Notes: generated by a model not told the origin, from the letters alone. A stretch of DNA of 64,000 nt from Bradyrhizobium liaoningense (GCF_018130825.1 NZ_JAFCJS010000003.1:636001-700000); one strand, 5' to 3'. Positions 45,524 through 55,393 are shown, numbered from the stretch's first letter. Numbers and translations: made by a program.

Positions 45524-46702
45524 CTACCTGAACGTCTTGCGCGGATCGAAGGCGTCGCGCACGGCTTCGCCGATGAAGATCAGGAGCGACAGCATGATCG
45601 CGACCGAGAAGAAGCCGGAGAAGCCGAGCCAGGGCGCCTGCACATTGGCCTTGGCCTGCGACAGGAGCTCACCGAGCGAAGGCGATCCTGGCGGCAGGCC
45701 GAAGCCGAGGAAATCGAGCGCCGTCAGCGTCATCACCGACGAGGAGACGATGAACGGCAGGAACGTCATGGTCGCGACCATCGCGTTCGGCAACAGGTGG
45801 CGAAACATGATGACCGGGTTGGAGACGCCGAGCGCCCGCGCCGCCTGAATGTATTCGAAGTTGCGTCCGCGCAGGAACTCGGCCCGCACGAGGCCGACCA
45901 GCGAGACCCAGGAGAACAGCAGGAGAATGCCGAGCAGCACGAAGAAGCCGGGCACGAGCACCGAAGACAGGATCAGGAGAAGATAGAGCGAGGGAATCGC
46001 CGTCCAGATCTCGATGAAGCGCTGGAAGATGAGATCGACCCGCCCTCCGAAATAGCCCTGCACCGCCCCCGCCGCGATGCCGATCACGGACGAGACGATG
46101 GTGAGGCAAAGGCCGAACAGCACGGAGATGCGGAAGCCGTAGATCAGCCGCGCCACCACGTCGCGGCCCTGATCGTCAGTGCCGAGCCAATTGTATTCGA
46201 GGTCGCGGCAGCTCTTCAGCCCCTTCTTCTCCACCACCGGCTGGCATTGCTTCTCGGTCAGCATCCAGGTCGGCGGCGACGGCGCGGGTGTCGGCAGGTC
46301 GAGATTGTGCGTGTCGTAGGAGTAGCGGATCAGCGGCCAGACGATGGTGCCACCTTTGTCCTTGATGAGCTTCTGCAAATACGGATCGCGATAGTCCGCC
46401 GCCGTCTCGAAATCGCCACCGAAGGTCGTCTCCGAATAGGTCACGAAGGCCGGCCAATAGAGGCGCCCGTCGAACTTGATCAGGAACGGCCGATCGTTGG
46501 CGATCAGCTCGGCGAACAGCGAGACCACGAACAGGATGATGAATATCCAGAACGACCAGTAGCCGCGGCGGTTGGCCTTGAAGTTCTGCCACCGCCGCCT
46601 GTTCAGCGGCGATGGCTCGAACGGCTTGCGCGTGATCGGGACGGCGTCGCCGAGCGGCGACTTCGCTGTGGTTTCAATCGGCGTCGGCGCGGTGATCGTC
46701 AT
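45524..46702 (-). CDS. yejE: ABC transporter permease YejE
   Basis: The 392-residue OppC-type permease has an extended cytoplasmic N-terminus, six TM helices from about residue 50 onward with an unusually long periplasmic loop before TM2 (about 70-185), and the EAA-loop block EYIQAARALGVSNPVIMFRHLLPNA near 285-309. ATG at 46702 overlaps the stop of yejB by one base; the frame further upstream is shadow. It pairs with YejB and the dual ATPase YejF. Confidence 0.94.
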   Translation of the reverse strand: MTITAPTPIETTAKSPLGDAVPITRKPFEPSPLNRRRWQNFKANRRGYWSFWIFIILFVVSLFAELIANDRPFLIKFDGRLYWPAFVTYSETTFGGDFETAADYRDPYLQKLIKDKGGTIVWPLIRYSYDTHNLDLPTPAPSPPTWMLTEKQCQPVVEKKGLKSCRDLEYNWLGTDDQGRDVVARLIYGFRISVLFGLCLTIVSSVIGIAAGAVQGYFGGRVDLIFQRFIEIWTAIPSLYLLLILSSVLVPGFFVLLGILLLFSWVSLVGLVRAEFLRGRNFEYIQAARALGVSNPVIMFRHLLPNAMVATMTFLPFIVSSSVMTLTALDFLGFGLPPGSPSLGELLSQAKANVQAPWLGFSGFFSVAIMLSLLIFIGEAVRDAFDPRKTFR

Positions 46703-47811
46703 CAGACCTCCCGTGCCTCGAAATCGATCCGGGGGTCGATCCACATATAGGTCAGGTCGGAGATCAGATTGATCACGAGTCCGACCAGCGAGAAGATGTA
46801 GAGCGTGCCGAACACCACGGGATAGTCGCGGTTGAGCACACTCTCGAAGCTGAGCAGCCCGAGCCCGTCCAGCGAGAAGATGGTCTCGATCAGGAGCGAG
46901 CCGGAAAAGAAGGCGTGGATGAAGGTCCCGGGGAAACCGGCGATCACGATCAACATCGCGTTGCGGAAGACGTGGCCGTAGAGCACCCGGTTCTCGCTGC
47001 AGCCCTTGGCGCGGGCGGTCATGACGTATTGCTTGCGAATCTCGTCCAGGAACGAGTTCTTGGTCAGGAACGTCATGGTGGTGAACGCACCTAACCCCAT
47101 GGCGATCAGCGGCAGCGTCAGATGCCAGAAATAGTCGATGATCTTCCAGTACCACGGAAATTGCGACCAGCCGTCCGAGGTCAGTCCGCGTAGCGGGAAC
47201 CAGTTGAAGAACGAGCCGCCGGCAAACAGGATGATCAGCAGGATGGCGAACAGGAAGCCGGGAATGGCATAGCCGAGCACGAGCACGGACGATGTCCAGG
47301 TGTCGAACCGCGCGCCGTCGTTCACGGCCTTGCGAATGCCGAGCGGGATCGAGATCAGGTAGGTCAGGAGCGTCAGCCACAGCCCAAGCGAGATCGAGAC
47401 CGGCAGCTTCTCCTTGATGAGCTGGAGCACGCTGACGTCGCGGAAATAGCTCTTGCCGAAATCGAAGCGGGCGAAATTCCACACCATCAGCAGAAAGCGT
47501 TCCGGTGCCGGCTTGTCGAAGCCGAACTGCGCCTCAAGCTTCTTGATGAAATCAGGGTCGAGGCCCTGCGCACCGCGATATTTGGAGTTGATGGAATCGC
47601 CGCCGGCGCCGACCTGGCCCGGCGCGCGCTGCGCAAAATCGCCGCCGCCCGAAATGCGCGAGGTGCCGCCGGTGTCGGCGCCCGAGAGCTGCGCGATCAC
47701 ACGTTCGACCGGACCGCCCGGCGCGAATTGCACGACGACGAAGGACACGAAGAGAATTCCGAGCAGAGTCGGGATCATCAGGAGGAGACGGCGGGCGATA
47801 TAGGCGCTCAT
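46702..47811 (-). CDS. yejB: ABC transporter permease YejB
   Basis: The 369-residue OppB-type permease has six TM helices and the EAA loop QYVMTARAKGCSENRVLYGHVFRNA near 265-289. The start MSAYIARRLLLMIPTLLGIL is typical of the family. A Gly/Ser-rich periplasmic stretch (about 45-80) is an insertion seen in YejB. It lies 2 nt after a yejA gene. Confidence 0.96.
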   Translation of the reverse strand: MSAYIARRLLLMIPTLLGILFVSFVVVQFAPGGPVERVIAQLSGADTGGTSRISGGGDFAQRAPGQVGAGGDSINSKYRGAQGLDPDFIKKLEAQFGFDKPAPERFLLMVWNFARFDFGKSYFRDVSVLQLIKEKLPVSISLGLWLTLLTYLISIPLGIRKAVNDGARFDTWTSSVLVLGYAIPGFLFAILLIILFAGGSFFNWFPLRGLTSDGWSQFPWYWKIIDYFWHLTLPLIAMGLGAFTTMTFLTKNSFLDEIRKQYVMTARAKGCSENRVLYGHVFRNAMLIVIAGFPGTFIHAFFSGSLLIETIFSLDGLGLLSFESVLNRDYPVVFGTLYIFSLVGLVINLISDLTYMWIDPRIDFEAREV

Positions 47812-47813
47812 GA

Positions 47814-49688
47814 TTATTTCGCCTGCTCGAGCTTGGACGCCTTGGCGCCATCATGCCACCAGATGTCGGGGGCACCGACGCCGTTGGCGTAACGCGGCAG
47901 CTTCTGGGGATGGCCGAACTGATCCCAATAAGCCAGCCGGTGCGTCTTGTTATACCATTGCGGCACCCAATAGCGGCCGGCGCGGAACAGGCGATCGAAG
48001 GCACGGCAGGCGATGGTCAGTTCCTCGCGGCTGTCGGCCGCCATGATCTTCTCGATCATGGCGTCGATGGCCGGGCTGGCGACACCCGCGAGATTGTACG
48101 AGCCCTTGGTGTTCGCGACCTGCGACGAGAAGAACGCCCGCATGGCATCGCCCGGCGTCGCCGACATGCTGAAGCGCTGGATCGTCATGTCGAAGTCGAA
48201 ATCTTCCTGCCGCGCCTTGTGCTGCACGGCATCGACCACGCGCACGCTCGCCTCGATGCCGAGAGTGCCCAGATTCTTGACGTAGGGCGCATGGTGCGGC
48301 TGGAACGAAGGCTCGTCCAGCAGGAACTCGATCCTGAACACCTCGCCGTTCGGCAGCACCCGCTTGCCGTCCTTGATGGGTACGCCGGCTTCAGTCAGCA
48401 GTTGCTGCGCCTTGCGCAGCAGGCTGCGGTCCTGCCCGGAGCCGTCGGAGACCGGCGGCGTGAAGGGCGCCGCGAACACGTCGTCGGGAACCTGGCCGCG
48501 GAACGGCTCCAGCAGCTTCAGCTCTTCCGGGGACGGAGGCCCACTGCTCGCCATCAGGTCAGAGTTCTGGAACGGCGACACCGTACGGGCATAGGCACCG
48601 TACATGATGGTCTTGTTGGTCCATTCGAAGTCGAACGCGTTGATCAGGGCCTCGCGCACGCGCGGATCTTTGAACTTCTCGCGACGCGTGTTGATGAACC
48701 AGCCCTGCGCGCCGGACGGCGTGTCGTCGGGCACGACCTCCATCTTGACGCGCCCATCCTTGACGGCCGAAAAATCGTAGCGCGTCGCCCAGATGCGGGA
48801 GGTGAACTCCTCGCGGTAGAGATAGTTCTTGCCGGTAAAACCCTCGAAGGCGACATCGCGGTCGCGATAGAATTCGTAGCGCACGACATCGAAATTGTAG
48901 CTGCCGCGGCAAACCGGCAGATCGGCGGCCCACCAGTCCTTCACCCGCTCGAACTCGATGTAACGATTGACCTCGAACCTGCCGACCTTGTACGGGCCCG
49001 AGCCCAACGGGATCTCCAGCGACGACTCGTCGAACGGGCGGGAGGCATAATACGCCTTCGAGAAGATCGGCAGGCTCGCGACATAGAGCGGCACGTCGCG
49101 TGCACGCCCCTTGGCGAAGGTGACGACGAGCGTCGCATCGTCGATCGCCTCCGCGCTGACCATGTCGCGCATCTGCACGATGATCAGCGGGTGGCCCTTG
49201 GTCTTCAGCACCGTCAGTGAAAACGCCGCATCGTGGGCAGTGAGCTTGGTCCCGTCATGAAATTTCGCCTCGGGCCGCATCGTGAAGCGATAGACCAGCT
49301 TGTCGGGCGATATCCGCACGGATTTGGCGGCAAGCCCGTACATCGCGTCAGGCTCGTCGTTTGCACGAACCATCAGCGGCACGAACGTCATGTCCATGCC
49401 CTGCGCGCCGTCCCCCTTCAGGATGAAGGCGTTGAGCGAGTTGAAGGTCTGGTAGGACTGGTTGTAGGCGCGCACCGACGGGATGAGCGAGAACGTGCCG
49501 CCCTTCGGAGCATCGAGATTGACGTAGTCGAAATGATGGAAGTCTGCGGGGTATTTCAGATCGCCGAAGGCGGAGATGCCGTGGGCTTCGGCCGGCCCTT
49601 CCGACGCCACCGCGCCACGCGACAGGGCGGCGGCGAACGCACCGCCCGCACCCAGGACCAGCACATGCCGGCGTGAAAGCTGCGTCAT
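47814..49688 (-). CDS. yejA: YejA-type extracellular solute-binding protein (second copy)
   Basis: The 624-residue SBP family 5 protein captures oligopeptides for the YejBEF permease. A twin-arginine signal (LSRRHVLVLGAGGAFAAAL) ends near residue 29, and the mature start HGISAFGDLKYPADFHHFDYVNLDAPKGG is the typical YejA block. The frame is open to 49844 but ATG at 49688 places the signal at the start. It is only 14 nt after a second, longer YejA-like gene, so the operon holds two binding proteins for one permease. Confidence 0.93.
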   Translation of the reverse strand: MTQLSRRHVLVLGAGGAFAAALSRGAVASEGPAEAHGISAFGDLKYPADFHHFDYVNLDAPKGGTFSLIPSVRAYNQSYQTFNSLNAFILKGDGAQGMDMTFVPLMVRANDEPDAMYGLAAKSVRISPDKLVYRFTMRPEAKFHDGTKLTAHDAAFSLTVLKTKGHPLIIVQMRDMVSAEAIDDATLVVTFAKGRARDVPLYVASLPIFSKAYYASRPFDESSLEIPLGSGPYKVGRFEVNRYIEFERVKDWWAADLPVCRGSYNFDVVRYEFYRDRDVAFEGFTGKNYLYREEFTSRIWATRYDFSAVKDGRVKMEVVPDDTPSGAQGWFINTRREKFKDPRVREALINAFDFEWTNKTIMYGAYARTVSPFQNSDLMASSGPPSPEELKLLEPFRGQVPDDVFAAPFTPPVSDGSGQDRSLLRKAQQLLTEAGVPIKDGKRVLPNGEVFRIEFLLDEPSFQPHHAPYVKNLGTLGIEASVRVVDAVQHKARQEDFDFDMTIQRFSMSATPGDAMRAFFSSQVANTKGSYNLAGVASPAIDAMIEKIMAADSREELTIACRAFDRLFRAGRYWVPQWYNKTHRLAYWDQFGHPQKLPRYANGVGAPDIWWHDGAKASKLEQAK

Positions 49689-49702
49689 GCGGGCAATGTC
49701 CT

Positions 49703-51616
49703 TCACGACTTCTTTGCGATCCGCGCCGCCTTGTCTGCGTCGTACCACCAGATGAACGGGAAGCCGGACTGGCCGTATTTGGGCAGTTCCGCCGGCCGGC
49801 CGAAGCGATCCCAGCGCGCGGTGCGCACCTTGGTGTAGGTCCACTGCGGCACGACATAGTTATTCCACAGCAGCACGCGGTCGAGTGCCTTGGTCGCCGC
49901 GACGAGATCGTCGCGATCCCTGGCGTAGATCAACCGCTCGATCAGCTTGTCGACCGCCGGATTCTTGATACCCGAGATATTGCGCGAGCCGGCGATGTCG
50001 GCGGACTTGGACGACCAGAACTCGCGCTGCTCGTTACCCGGCGATTGTGACTCGCCCCAGGAGTTGGTGACGACGTCGAAATCCCACTCGCGCGTCCTGT
50101 TCTCGTACTGGGTCGGATCGACCGTCCGCACGCTGACGGCAATGCCGAGCCGCTCCAGTGACGGCTTGTAGAACAGCGTGACCCGTTCGAAGCTCGGATC
50201 CTGGTTCAGCAATTCAAGCGAGAATTGTGCGCCGGTCTTGACGTCGATCAGCTTGCGGTCGCGCACCTCGTAGCCGGCCTCCTTGAACAGGCGCAGCGCC
50301 TCGCGGAGATTGTCGCGCACGGCTTCGGGACTGCCGCCGACCGGATTGGTGTAGGCCGTCGTGAAGACTTCGGGCGGCACTTCAGCACGAACAGTCTCGA
50401 GAATTTCGAGCTCCTTGCCCTGCGGCAGTCCGGTCGCCATGAGCTCGTCGATACCGTCGAAATAGCTGCTGATGCGCTTGTACTGACCGTAGAAGATCTG
50501 CTTGTTCATCTCCTCGAAGTCGAAGGCGTAGTTGAGCGCACGACGGACGCGCGGATCGCTGAACTTGGCGCGGCGCAGGTTCGGCACGAAAGCCTGCATC
50601 ACGCCCGAGCTGCGATTGGCGAACTCCTCGAGGATCACGCGCTTTTCGGCCACAGCCGGGAAATCGTAGGCCGTCGCCCAGTTCTTTGCACTGTTCTCGG
50701 TGCGCCAATCGACCTGATCGGCCTTGAAGGCCTCAATCGCGACGGTGGCGTCGCGGAAATACTCGTAGCGCAACTCGTCGAAATTGTTGCGGCCGACATT
50801 GGCAGCCAGATCGCGCCCCCAATAATCCTTGACGCGCTCCAGCACGATCGAGCGACCGGCCACGAATTCCTTGACCTTGTAGGGCCCCGAGCCGAGCGGC
50901 ACTTCCAGCGTGGTCGCGGAGACGTCGCGCTTGCGGCCCTGCGCGTCGGTGCCCTCCCACCAATGCTTCGGCAGAACCGTGAGCTGGCCCACGATCTGCG
51001 GCAGCTCGCGGTTGCCCGGCGCGTCGAAGGTGAACTTCACCTCGCGCTCGCCGACCTTCTCGGCCTTCACGACATGGCTGTAATAGGCCGAATACATCGG
51101 GTGATACGTCTTGAAGGAATTGAGCGAGAAGATCACGTCCTCGACGGTCACCGGCTTGCCGTCGTGCCATTTGGCCTGCGGTCGCAGGCGATAGGTGACG
51201 AAGGAGAAATCGTCCGGGTGGCTGACGGCTTCGGCCAGCGCGCCATATTCGGTCGAGACTTCGTCGAGCGCAGGGGTCAGCAGGGATTCGTAGATGAACG
51301 CGACCGCCCCGGAAACCTGGCCCTTCACCCCCGACACCACGATGTTGAAATTGTCGAACGTGCCGACGGCGATCTGGCGCGCGACGCCGCCCTTCGGCGC
51401 TTCCGGATTGACGTAGTCGAAACGCTTGAAGTCGGCGGGATACTTGACCTTGCCGAACAACGACAAAGCATGGCGCCAAGTCAGCCCATTGGAAGGCTCG
51501 CTGGCCGATTGCGCCGCGGCCGCACCGATGACGGGAACGCCCGCCACGGAACCGAGGACGGGAAGCGCTGCGGCCGCAGTGCCGGTGAGCAGGAGATCGC
51601 GTCGGGTAATGGCCAA
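49703..51616 (-). CDS. YejA-type extracellular solute-binding protein (first copy)
   Basis: The ~637-residue SBP family 5 protein is a paralogue of its neighbour, with KVKYPADFKRFDYVNPEAPKGG near residues 55-76 and a Tat signal (ITRRDLLLTGTAAAALPVLG) at 3-22. TTG at 51616 is preferred: AGGA lies eight bases upstream and it puts the twin-arginine motif at the start; ATG at 51703 is an alternative. It is first in the five-gene yej operon, so its product may be the more abundant binding protein. Confidence 0.9.
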   Translation of the reverse strand: MAITRRDLLLTGTAAAALPVLGSVAGVPVIGAAAAQSASEPSNGLTWRHALSLFGKVKYPADFKRFDYVNPEAPKGGVARQIAVGTFDNFNIVVSGVKGQVSGAVAFIYESLLTPALDEVSTEYGALAEAVSHPDDFSFVTYRLRPQAKWHDGKPVTVEDVIFSLNSFKTYHPMYSAYYSHVVKAEKVGEREVKFTFDAPGNRELPQIVGQLTVLPKHWWEGTDAQGRKRDVSATTLEVPLGSGPYKVKEFVAGRSIVLERVKDYWGRDLAANVGRNNFDELRYEYFRDATVAIEAFKADQVDWRTENSAKNWATAYDFPAVAEKRVILEEFANRSSGVMQAFVPNLRRAKFSDPRVRRALNYAFDFEEMNKQIFYGQYKRISSYFDGIDELMATGLPQGKELEILETVRAEVPPEVFTTAYTNPVGGSPEAVRDNLREALRLFKEAGYEVRDRKLIDVKTGAQFSLELLNQDPSFERVTLFYKPSLERLGIAVSVRTVDPTQYENRTREWDFDVVTNSWGESQSPGNEQREFWSSKSADIAGSRNISGIKNPAVDKLIERLIYARDRDDLVAATKALDRVLLWNNYVVPQWTYTKVRTARWDRFGRPAELPKYGQSGFPFIWWYDADKAARIAKKS

Positions 51617-51778
51617 ATCAACAGTCCTGTCTTGGAAGGAGGCTACTCCTTTAAGGTCCCAATATAGGCGAGGTTTCGACGGAATATGTTGCTTTTTCCT
51701 CATGTTGGAAGGCCGGACGGCCTCTCGGATGCGGCCAAAAGCCCCGATAACGAGCCCGCGAGGTCCGGATAAGGAAAC

Positions 51779-51800
51779 GGCCAGGCTTTTCAGCCTGGCC
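51779..51800 (-). terminator. Hairpin after cycM
   Basis: On the minus strand GGCCAGGCT and AGCCTGGCC form a nine-bp stem closed by a GAAA tetraloop, about 30 nt past the cycM stop and followed by GTTTCC. It would separate cycM from the yej operon downstream on the same strand. Confidence 0.6.
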
Positions 51801-51829
51801 GCATCTTCCAAAATTGATTCTTGAAGGCC

Positions 51830-52384
51830 TTACTTCGACGCCGTCGGCAGCGGCTGCGGATGCTCCGACAGCGAGTTCAGATAGGCGATGACGTCGGCGC
51901 GCTCGGAATCCTTCGGGATACCGGCGAAGCCCATCGCGGTGCCCGGGATGAAGCCCTTCGGATTGGCGATGAACTTGTTGAGGTCGTCGAAGGTCCAGGT
52001 GCCGCCCTTGCCCTTCATCGCGGCCGAGAAGTTGAAGCCGCCACGGCCCTGGCCCCTGGCCTCGCCGACGACGCCATAGAGGTTCGGACCGACGCGATTC
52101 GGGCCGCCCTTCTCGAAGGTGTGGCAGGCGCCGCACTTCTTGGCGGCGGCAGCGCCCTTCTCGACGGAGGCGGTCTGGAGCAGCTTTTCGATCGGCTCGG
52201 AGGAGGCCGCGGCGCCGCCGCCTTCCTTGCCGTGGCCGGCGTCTTCCTTCACCGCGATCTCGAAACCCGGCTTTTCCGGCATCTTGGGGGAGAACAGCGC
52301 CTGGGCGGTGAAGCTCGTCACCAGCAGGATGAGACAGGTGCCGAGCACGGCACCCATGATTTTATTGAGTTCGAAAGAGTCCAT
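51830..52384 (-). CDS. cycM: Membrane-anchored cytochrome c (CycM, c552-type)
   Basis: The 184-residue protein has an N-terminal uncleaved TM anchor (about 8-28), a Gly/Glu/Lys linker and a class I cytochrome c domain with CGACH near residue 84-88 as heme site and Met (about 150) in PGTAMGF as ligand. Length and layout match CycM of Bradyrhizobium, which carries electrons from the bc1 complex to the aa3-type oxidase. ATG at 52384 is divergent from kdsB. Confidence 0.94.
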   Translation of the reverse strand: MDSFELNKIMGAVLGTCLILLVTSFTAQALFSPKMPEKPGFEIAVKEDAGHGKEGGGAAASSEPIEKLLQTASVEKGAAAAKKCGACHTFEKGGPNRVGPNLYGVVGEARGQGRGGFNFSAAMKGKGGTWTFDDLNKFIANPKGFIPGTAMGFAGIPKDSERADVIAYLNSLSEHPQPLPTASK

Positions 52385-52619
52385 TTCCGGCCAGGCCCCA
52401 CACCGCAAGAAGGAAACAGCGGCCCAAGCGGCCGCCAGGACGAGCCTCGGGAGAATCAGAACGTTCCTTGTTGTTTCCCCGAGTTTTGCCACTGAGATAT
52501 CGGTTTGCCCGGGGTCTGGCAACCCGTATAAGCGACCCGGCTTCGAACCCGTCCCCACCCATTTCTCGGCGCGGAAAACGCTCCATTTCCAGGCCCTTGA
52601 ACCCAAGCTCCTTGAACCA

Positions 52620-53360
52620 ATGATCGATCCCCGCATCCTGGTGCTGATCCCGGCCCGCATGGCCGCCACCCGCCTGCCCGGCAAGCCGCTCGCCGATATC
52701 GCGGGCCTGCCGATGATCGTGCATGTCCTGCGCCGCGCGGAGGCCGCTGCAATCGGCCGGGTTGCGGTCGCCACCGACACCGACGAGATCGCCTCGGTCG
52801 TGACCGCCCATGGCGGCGAGGCGGTGATGACCCGCGCCGACCATCCCTCCGGCTCGGACCGCATCCACGAGGCCATGCAGAAGCTCGATCCCGAGGGCAA
52901 GGCCGAGATCGTGATCAATCTCCAGGGCGATTTCCCGACCATCACGCCGCAGACCATCCGCGAGGTGCTGCCCCCCTTCGACGATCCCGCGGTCGACATC
53001 GTGACGCTGGCCTCGCAGATCCACACCGAGGAGGAGGACCTCGCACCAAGCGTGGTGAAGGCGATCGGCTCGCCGATCGGGCCGAAACGGTTGCGTGCAC
53101 TTTATTTCACCCGCGCCACCGCCCCATACGGCAACGGACCGCGATACCACCACATCGGCCTTTATGCCTATCGCCGCGCCGCGCTGGAGCGTTTCGTGTC
53201 GCTGCCGCCCTCCCCCCTCGAAAAACAGGAGAGCCTGGAGCAGCTCCGGGCGGTGGAGGCCGGCATGCGCATCGACATCATGATCGTCGACAGCGTACCC
53301 CGCGGCGTCGACACGCCGCCCGATCTCGAAACCGCGCGCAGCATCCTTTCCAAATCCTGA
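52620..53360 (+). CDS. kdsB: CMP-KDO synthetase
   Basis: The 246-residue enzyme transfers KDO from KDO to CTP, activating it for lipopolysaccharide core synthesis. The N-terminal nucleotide-binding block LIPARMAATRLPGKPLADIAG (about 8-27 by position) and the NLQGDFP and LYAYRRAALERFVSLP-type blocks are conserved. ATG at 52620 is used; the frame is open far upstream without homology. It is followed by pheA after 37 nt, so the two may be co-transcribed. Confidence 0.95.
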   Translation: MIDPRILVLIPARMAATRLPGKPLADIAGLPMIVHVLRRAEAAAIGRVAVATDTDEIASVVTAHGGEAVMTRADHPSGSDRIHEAMQKLDPEGKAEIVINLQGDFPTITPQTIREVLPPFDDPAVDIVTLASQIHTEEEDLAPSVVKAIGSPIGPKRLRALYFTRATAPYGNGPRYHHIGLYAYRRAALERFVSLPPSPLEKQESLEQLRAVEAGMRIDIMIVDSVPRGVDTPPDLETARSILSKS

Positions 53361-53397
53361 GCCGCTGCTACAAGGCCGACCAGGAGCACTTCAAGAC

Positions 53398-54255
53398 ATG
53401 AGCAAGATGAAGATCGCATTCCAGGGCGAACCCGGAGCCAATTCCCACATCGCCATCGTCGAGGCCTATCCCGACGCCGAGCCGATGCCCTGCGCCACGT
53501 TCGAGGACGCGCTGTCGGCGATCTCGTCGGGCGAGGCCGATCTCGGCATGATCCCGATCGAGAACTCGGTCGCAGGCCGCGTCGCCGACATCCATCATTT
53601 GCTGCCGGCCTCGGGCCTGTTCATCATCGGCGAATGGTTCTTGCCAGTGCGCCACCAGCTGATGGCGGTGAAGGGGACCAAGCTCGAGGACATCAAGAGC
53701 GTCGAGAGCCATGTGCATGCGCTCGGCCAGTGCCGCCGCATCATCCGCAAGCTCGGCATCAAGCCGATCGTGCACGCCGACACCGCCGGCAGCGCCCGCG
53801 ACATCTCCGAGCGCAAGGACAAGACCGTCGCCGCGATCGCCTCGCGCCTCGCCGCCAAGATCTACGGCCTCGACATCCTCGCAGAGGACATCGAGGACGA
53901 GGCCCACAACACCACGCGCTTCGTGGTGCTGGCGCGCGAGCCGAAATGGGCCGCGCAAGGCTCGGGGCCGCTGGTCACGACTTTTGTCTTCCGGGTGCGC
54001 AACCTGCCCGCCGCGCTCTACAAGGCGCTCGGCGGCTTTGCGACCAACGGCGTCAACATGACCAAGCTCGAGAGCTACATGGTCGACGGCAATTTCTTCG
54101 CCACGCAGTTTTACGCCGACGTCGATGGCCACCCCGAAGACAAGGGCCTCGCCTTCGCCATCGAGGAGCTGAAATTCTTCTCGCGCGAATTCCGCATCGT
54201 CGGCGTCTATCCGGGCCACCCCTTCCGCGCGACGTTCAGCGAGACGCAGGATTGA
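53398..54255 (+). CDS. pheA: Prephenate dehydratase with ACT domain
   Basis: The 285-residue enzyme makes phenylpyruvate in phenylalanine synthesis. The catalytic domain (about 1-185) has the EPGANSH start, ENSVAGRV near 57-64, and the TRF motif (NTTRF, about 171-175). The ACT domain (about 200-275) should bind phenylalanine, but the classic ESRP motif reads ESYM at about 225-228, a change I recognise as usual in the alphaproteobacterial type. No chorismate mutase domain is fused. Confidence 0.94.
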   Translation: MSKMKIAFQGEPGANSHIAIVEAYPDAEPMPCATFEDALSAISSGEADLGMIPIENSVAGRVADIHHLLPASGLFIIGEWFLPVRHQLMAVKGTKLEDIKSVESHVHALGQCRRIIRKLGIKPIVHADTAGSARDISERKDKTVAAIASRLAAKIYGLDILAEDIEDEAHNTTRFVVLAREPKWAAQGSGPLVTTFVFRVRNLPAALYKALGGFATNGVNMTKLESYMVDGNFFATQFYADVDGHPEDKGLAFAIEELKFFSREFRIVGVYPGHPFRATFSETQD

Positions 54256-54258
54256 TGT

Positions 54259-54372
54259 CGTGTCCCGGACGCGCGAAGCGCGGGCCGGGACCCAGAAGCT
54301 GCGATTGACAGGTCTGCGATGGGCCCCGGCTCTGCAGCGCATCACTGCGTGCTGCGCCGCGTCCGGGGCACG
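54259..54372. repeat. Dispersed intergenic palindrome, family C
   Basis: Outer arms CGTGTCCCGGACGCG and CGCGTCCGGGGCACG pair, and inner blocks GGCCGGGACCCAGAAGC and GGGCCCCGGCTCTGC add symmetry. It lies between the convergent ends of pheA and the luciferase-like oxidoreductase gene. Confidence 0.8.
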
Positions 54373-54379
54373 AGAACTT

Positions 54380-55393
54380 CTACACAGCCTTCGCCGGCCC
54401 GAACGCTTCCGCCAGCAGCGAATATGACTTCTTCCGCGCTTCGTGGTCGTACACGGCGGTGATCACCATCAACTCGTCCGGCTTGCTCGCATCGATCAGC
54501 GGCTGCAGCTTCCTCTGCACCGTCGCCGGGTTGCCGACGAACAGGCGCGAGCGATTTCGGGCGATCGAGATGCGCTCGCCATCGGAGTAAGGATAAGCCA
54601 GCGCCTCCTCGACGCTCGGCAGCGGCAGATATTGGCCGCGGTCGCGGCGGAGGCGATTGAGGTCGAACGACGTTGCCAGCTTTTCGGCCTCCTCGTCCGT
54701 CTCCGCCGTAATAGCGGCCACCGCGAGGATCGCGTGCGGCGTCGCGCGCCAGGCAGACGGCTGGAAGCGATTGCGGTAATGCACCATCGCATCGATCGCA
54801 TCATGGGATGCGAAATGATGGGCGAAGGCGAAGCCCATGCCGACTTGCGCGGCGAGCTCCGAAGAATAGTCGCTGGAGCCGAGCAGCCAGATCGGCGGCA
54901 GCTTGGTATCGTCGGGCATCGCGACGACATTGTTGTAGGGGTGTCCTGACGGAAATTCGCGGGTCTCCCACAGGATCAGTTCGTGCAGCCGCTCCAGGAA
55001 ATCGTCGCCCTCGCGGCGGTCGAGCCGGCTGCGCAGCGCGTAGGCCGTGGCACCATCGGTGCCGGGCGCACGGCCGAGGCCGAGATCGATGCGGCCGGGA
55101 AACAGCGCCTCCAGCATCTTGAAGCGCTCGGCCACCACCAGCGGCGCGTGGTTGGGCAGCATCACCCCGCCGGAACCGACGCGGATGTGTTTCGTCACCG
55201 CCGCGATCTGCCCGATCATCACGTCGGGCGCGGGGCTCGCGACCGAGGCCAGATTGTGATGCTCGGCGAGCCAGTAGCGGACATAGCCGAGACCATCGAC
55301 ATGGCGCGCCAGGTCAATGCTGTTGCGCAGCGCCGCGGCGGGCTTGGCTCCTGTGGTGACGACGGAGAGGTCGAGAACTGAGAGCGGGATCAT
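54380..55393 (-). CDS. LLM-class flavin-dependent oxidoreductase
   Basis: The 337-residue protein is a luciferase-like (LLM, MsnO8/YhbW-type) TIM-barrel FMN/F420-family monooxygenase. Blocks such as RYWLAEHHNL (about 39-48), GSGGVMLPNHAPLVVAERF (about 73-91), GRIDLGLGRAPGTD (about 101-114) and WLLGSSDYSSELAAQ near 170-184 are diagnostic. The substrate is unknown. It ends convergently with pheA through a palindromic repeat and is divergent from metF across a C-rich gap. Confidence 0.93.
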   Translation of the reverse strand: MIPLSVLDLSVVTTGAKPAAALRNSIDLARHVDGLGYVRYWLAEHHNLASVASPAPDVMIGQIAAVTKHIRVGSGGVMLPNHAPLVVAERFKMLEALFPGRIDLGLGRAPGTDGATAYALRSRLDRREGDDFLERLHELILWETREFPSGHPYNNVVAMPDDTKLPPIWLLGSSDYSSELAAQVGMGFAFAHHFASHDAIDAMVHYRNRFQPSAWRATPHAILAVAAITAETDEEAEKLATSFDLNRLRRDRGQYLPLPSVEEALAYPYSDGERISIARNRSRLFVGNPATVQRKLQPLIDASKPDELMVITAVYDHEARKKSYSLLAEAFGPAKAV

